Of a DNA stretch of 64,000 bases, positions 62,710 through 64,000 are shown in pieces; positions within the stretch are counted from its first letter, which is position 1; each line of letters opens with the position of its first letter. The position numbers were made by a program, and so were the translations under genes. The stretch is taken from the NCBI GenBank assembly GCA_963682055.1, contig OY821740.1, positions 14,346,814-14,410,813 on the forward strand, in the 5' to 3' direction. Origin of the DNA: Primula veris. Lineage: Eukaryota; Streptophyta; Magnoliopsida; Ericales; Primulaceae. Below the pieces are notes generated by a model. That model did not search any database. It was not told the origin of the DNA and was given only the letters and a program-made list of their open reading frames with translations.

Positions 62710-63147
62710 TTATAGCATAGAGTTGGCTCCTTGAGCATTATTTCTTACTTTGTGACAATGGGCCATATTGTTCCTTTCAATTACTGTCTTGGAGCCACAG
62801 GTTTTCGATTTTGACGATTGTCTAAAATCTCGCTTGGCTAGGCGATTCATCGGGATCGCGACAGTTCGAGACAAATAAAACTTGTCTCGGTTCTCGATTC
62901 GTGGAAAAAAATGTACACGAAGAGCATTAATATCAGGCAAACAATTCGCCATTGTCCCAATAGGATTAAAACTACTCACCGGGGTAATTTTCTTATCCAA
63001 TAACAGATGAGCGATAAAAGAACATGGTGAATATAAATTCACGATACTACTTATGAAATACAATTTCCAAGCTAGTATTTTGGTGAATGATTGCTCCAAT
63101 ATGTCAATTTCAGTCATTTGTTCACCATAGACGTCATCACGTCTCAA
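62710..63147 (-). pseudogene. Copia gag remnant (second copy), 145 codons open
   Basis: Longest coding remnant of this family here. It contains MTEIDILEQSFTKI, SSIVNLYSPCSFIAHLLLDK and LPDINALRV, and then a basic part (FRQSSKSKTCGSKT). The order fits the C-terminal half of copia gag before the zinc knuckle. The zinc knuckle itself is not evident. Confidence 0.5.
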
Positions 63148-63790
63148 ATATGGTGGCGGAATAAAATCAACGCCTTAGCATTCATCCTGAAGGTAACAAC
63201 AAACTCGTGTTTTACTCATCAAAGATGGCATCAAAAAAAAAAAATTTGGCATCACATTTTCACACATCAGGGTGAGTAACATGTGGTGACGGATTAAAAT
63301 AAACATTTAAACAGTCATTTTGCAAGTATGTTTTACGATTTTTCTCATCATAGATGGCATCCAACATGTATTGGGAGTTCTGGATTATTTATCATATAAA
63401 ACGACTGGTTTATATGTTTATGGTTTGCACAAGCACAAACTTTTTTTTCGAAACGACAGGTTCGAAAACATTAGTTTTGCTTTTCATGTGAATCGGTTCT
63501 CATTGATCGAACGACGGGTCGATACTGAAACACCAATTCAGCGAATCATACATCACTATATAAACACACTCGGGGAAATTATTATTTAGTCAACCCCTTT
63601 CGGTAGCTCTATTTGAACACGACCAGGAAAGACGGTGAGGGGGGTGGGCACGAATGCCTCTTAAAAACCGACCTCATTAGGAGAACGACTTCCGCATTTA
63701 TCTTTCCTAGACATCGTATCCAAATAGGTGAGCCTATTTGGGAAAGATTCATAATTTTTCCAACTTAAATGTGAATATATACGATTTTCG

Positions 63791-64000
63791 CTTTTTATAT
63801 ATGGCAATAATATTAACAATATAGACAATATCTATCTAGATTAACCACATATATATAAACAAGCAGTAAATATATTTTAGTATATATCTAATAATGCAGT
63901 AGATTTGATGTGATAAACAAATCAATTTAAGATTATCAATCAATCCATAAATATTCTAACATATCAAATCAAATCAATTTAAGATTATCAATCAATTCAT
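63791..64000. other. AT-rich sequence, nothing recognised
   Basis: Begins where the copia similarity stops. The last 100 bases contain a short direct repeat of AATCAATTTAAGATTATCAA (about 63921 and 63972). Confidence 0.5.

Larger units (their letters stand above)
59836..63790 (-). mobile_element. Internal fragment of the same copia family, no LTRs
   Basis: Runs parallel to 11249-15200 over its whole length (3955 versus about 3952 bases), from GAATCATGGACTTA to CAACTTAAATGTGAA. It has many substitutions and small indels, such as a 6-base gain near 61466. Both breakpoints fall inside the element interior, so this is a truncated copy or a product of deletion. It has the same minus orientation. 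Confidence 0.9.

Overview
This window looks like a eudicot plant chromosome. It is AT-rich, its genes have many short GT-AG introns, and it carries plant-specific families (AP2/ERF factor, RGG-tailed Alba protein, plant-type PTB) together with Ty3/gypsy Tat-type, Ty1/copia, Helitron, MITE and Au-like SINE repeats. No species is claimed.

Left block (1-16473) is a nest of transposons. A Ty3/gypsy element of Tat type lies on the minus strand (from beyond the left edge to 9303): decayed gag-pol, a 37-bp minisatellite downstream of pol, and an antisense (plus-strand) extra gene that appears to contain introns. It sits inside the 3' LTR of an older, heavily eroded Ty1/copia element (also minus, 9304-16473). 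The same LTR also holds a 261-bp non-autonomous Helitron, whose boundaries are fixed exactly by the element's other LTR.

Gene block (about 16.5-57 kb) has six host genes. From left to right they are an ARMC7-like armadillo protein (+), a SASA-type carbohydrate esterase (-), a DHHC protein S-acyltransferase (+), an ABR1-like group X ERF transcription factor (-), a four-RRM PTB3-like splicing regulator with a 14-nt microexon (-), and an Alba-domain RNA/DNA-binding protein with an RGG tail (+). Exons were assembled by hand from splice sites, phase and family similarity, and all six models stay open throughout. The genes are ordinary housekeeping or regulatory genes, and I see no operon-like functional cluster.

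Intergenic and intronic DNA holds a CACTA-like MITE pair with 3-bp target duplications, an 800-bp element with long terminal inverted repeats, two foldback MITEs, a Stowaway-like pair, a degenerate Helitron relative, an Au-like SINE with target duplications inside a PTB intron, and several tandem duplications and microsatellites.

Right block (59836-63790) is a 4-kb internal fragment of the same copia family as at 11249-15200, in the same orientation. The gene block is therefore flanked by direct repeats of about 4 kb. I did not find a convincing new biochemical system. The most unusual items are the spliced-looking antisense gene in the Tat element, the precisely dated nest, and the repeated polypurine-like motifs at the copia 3' end.
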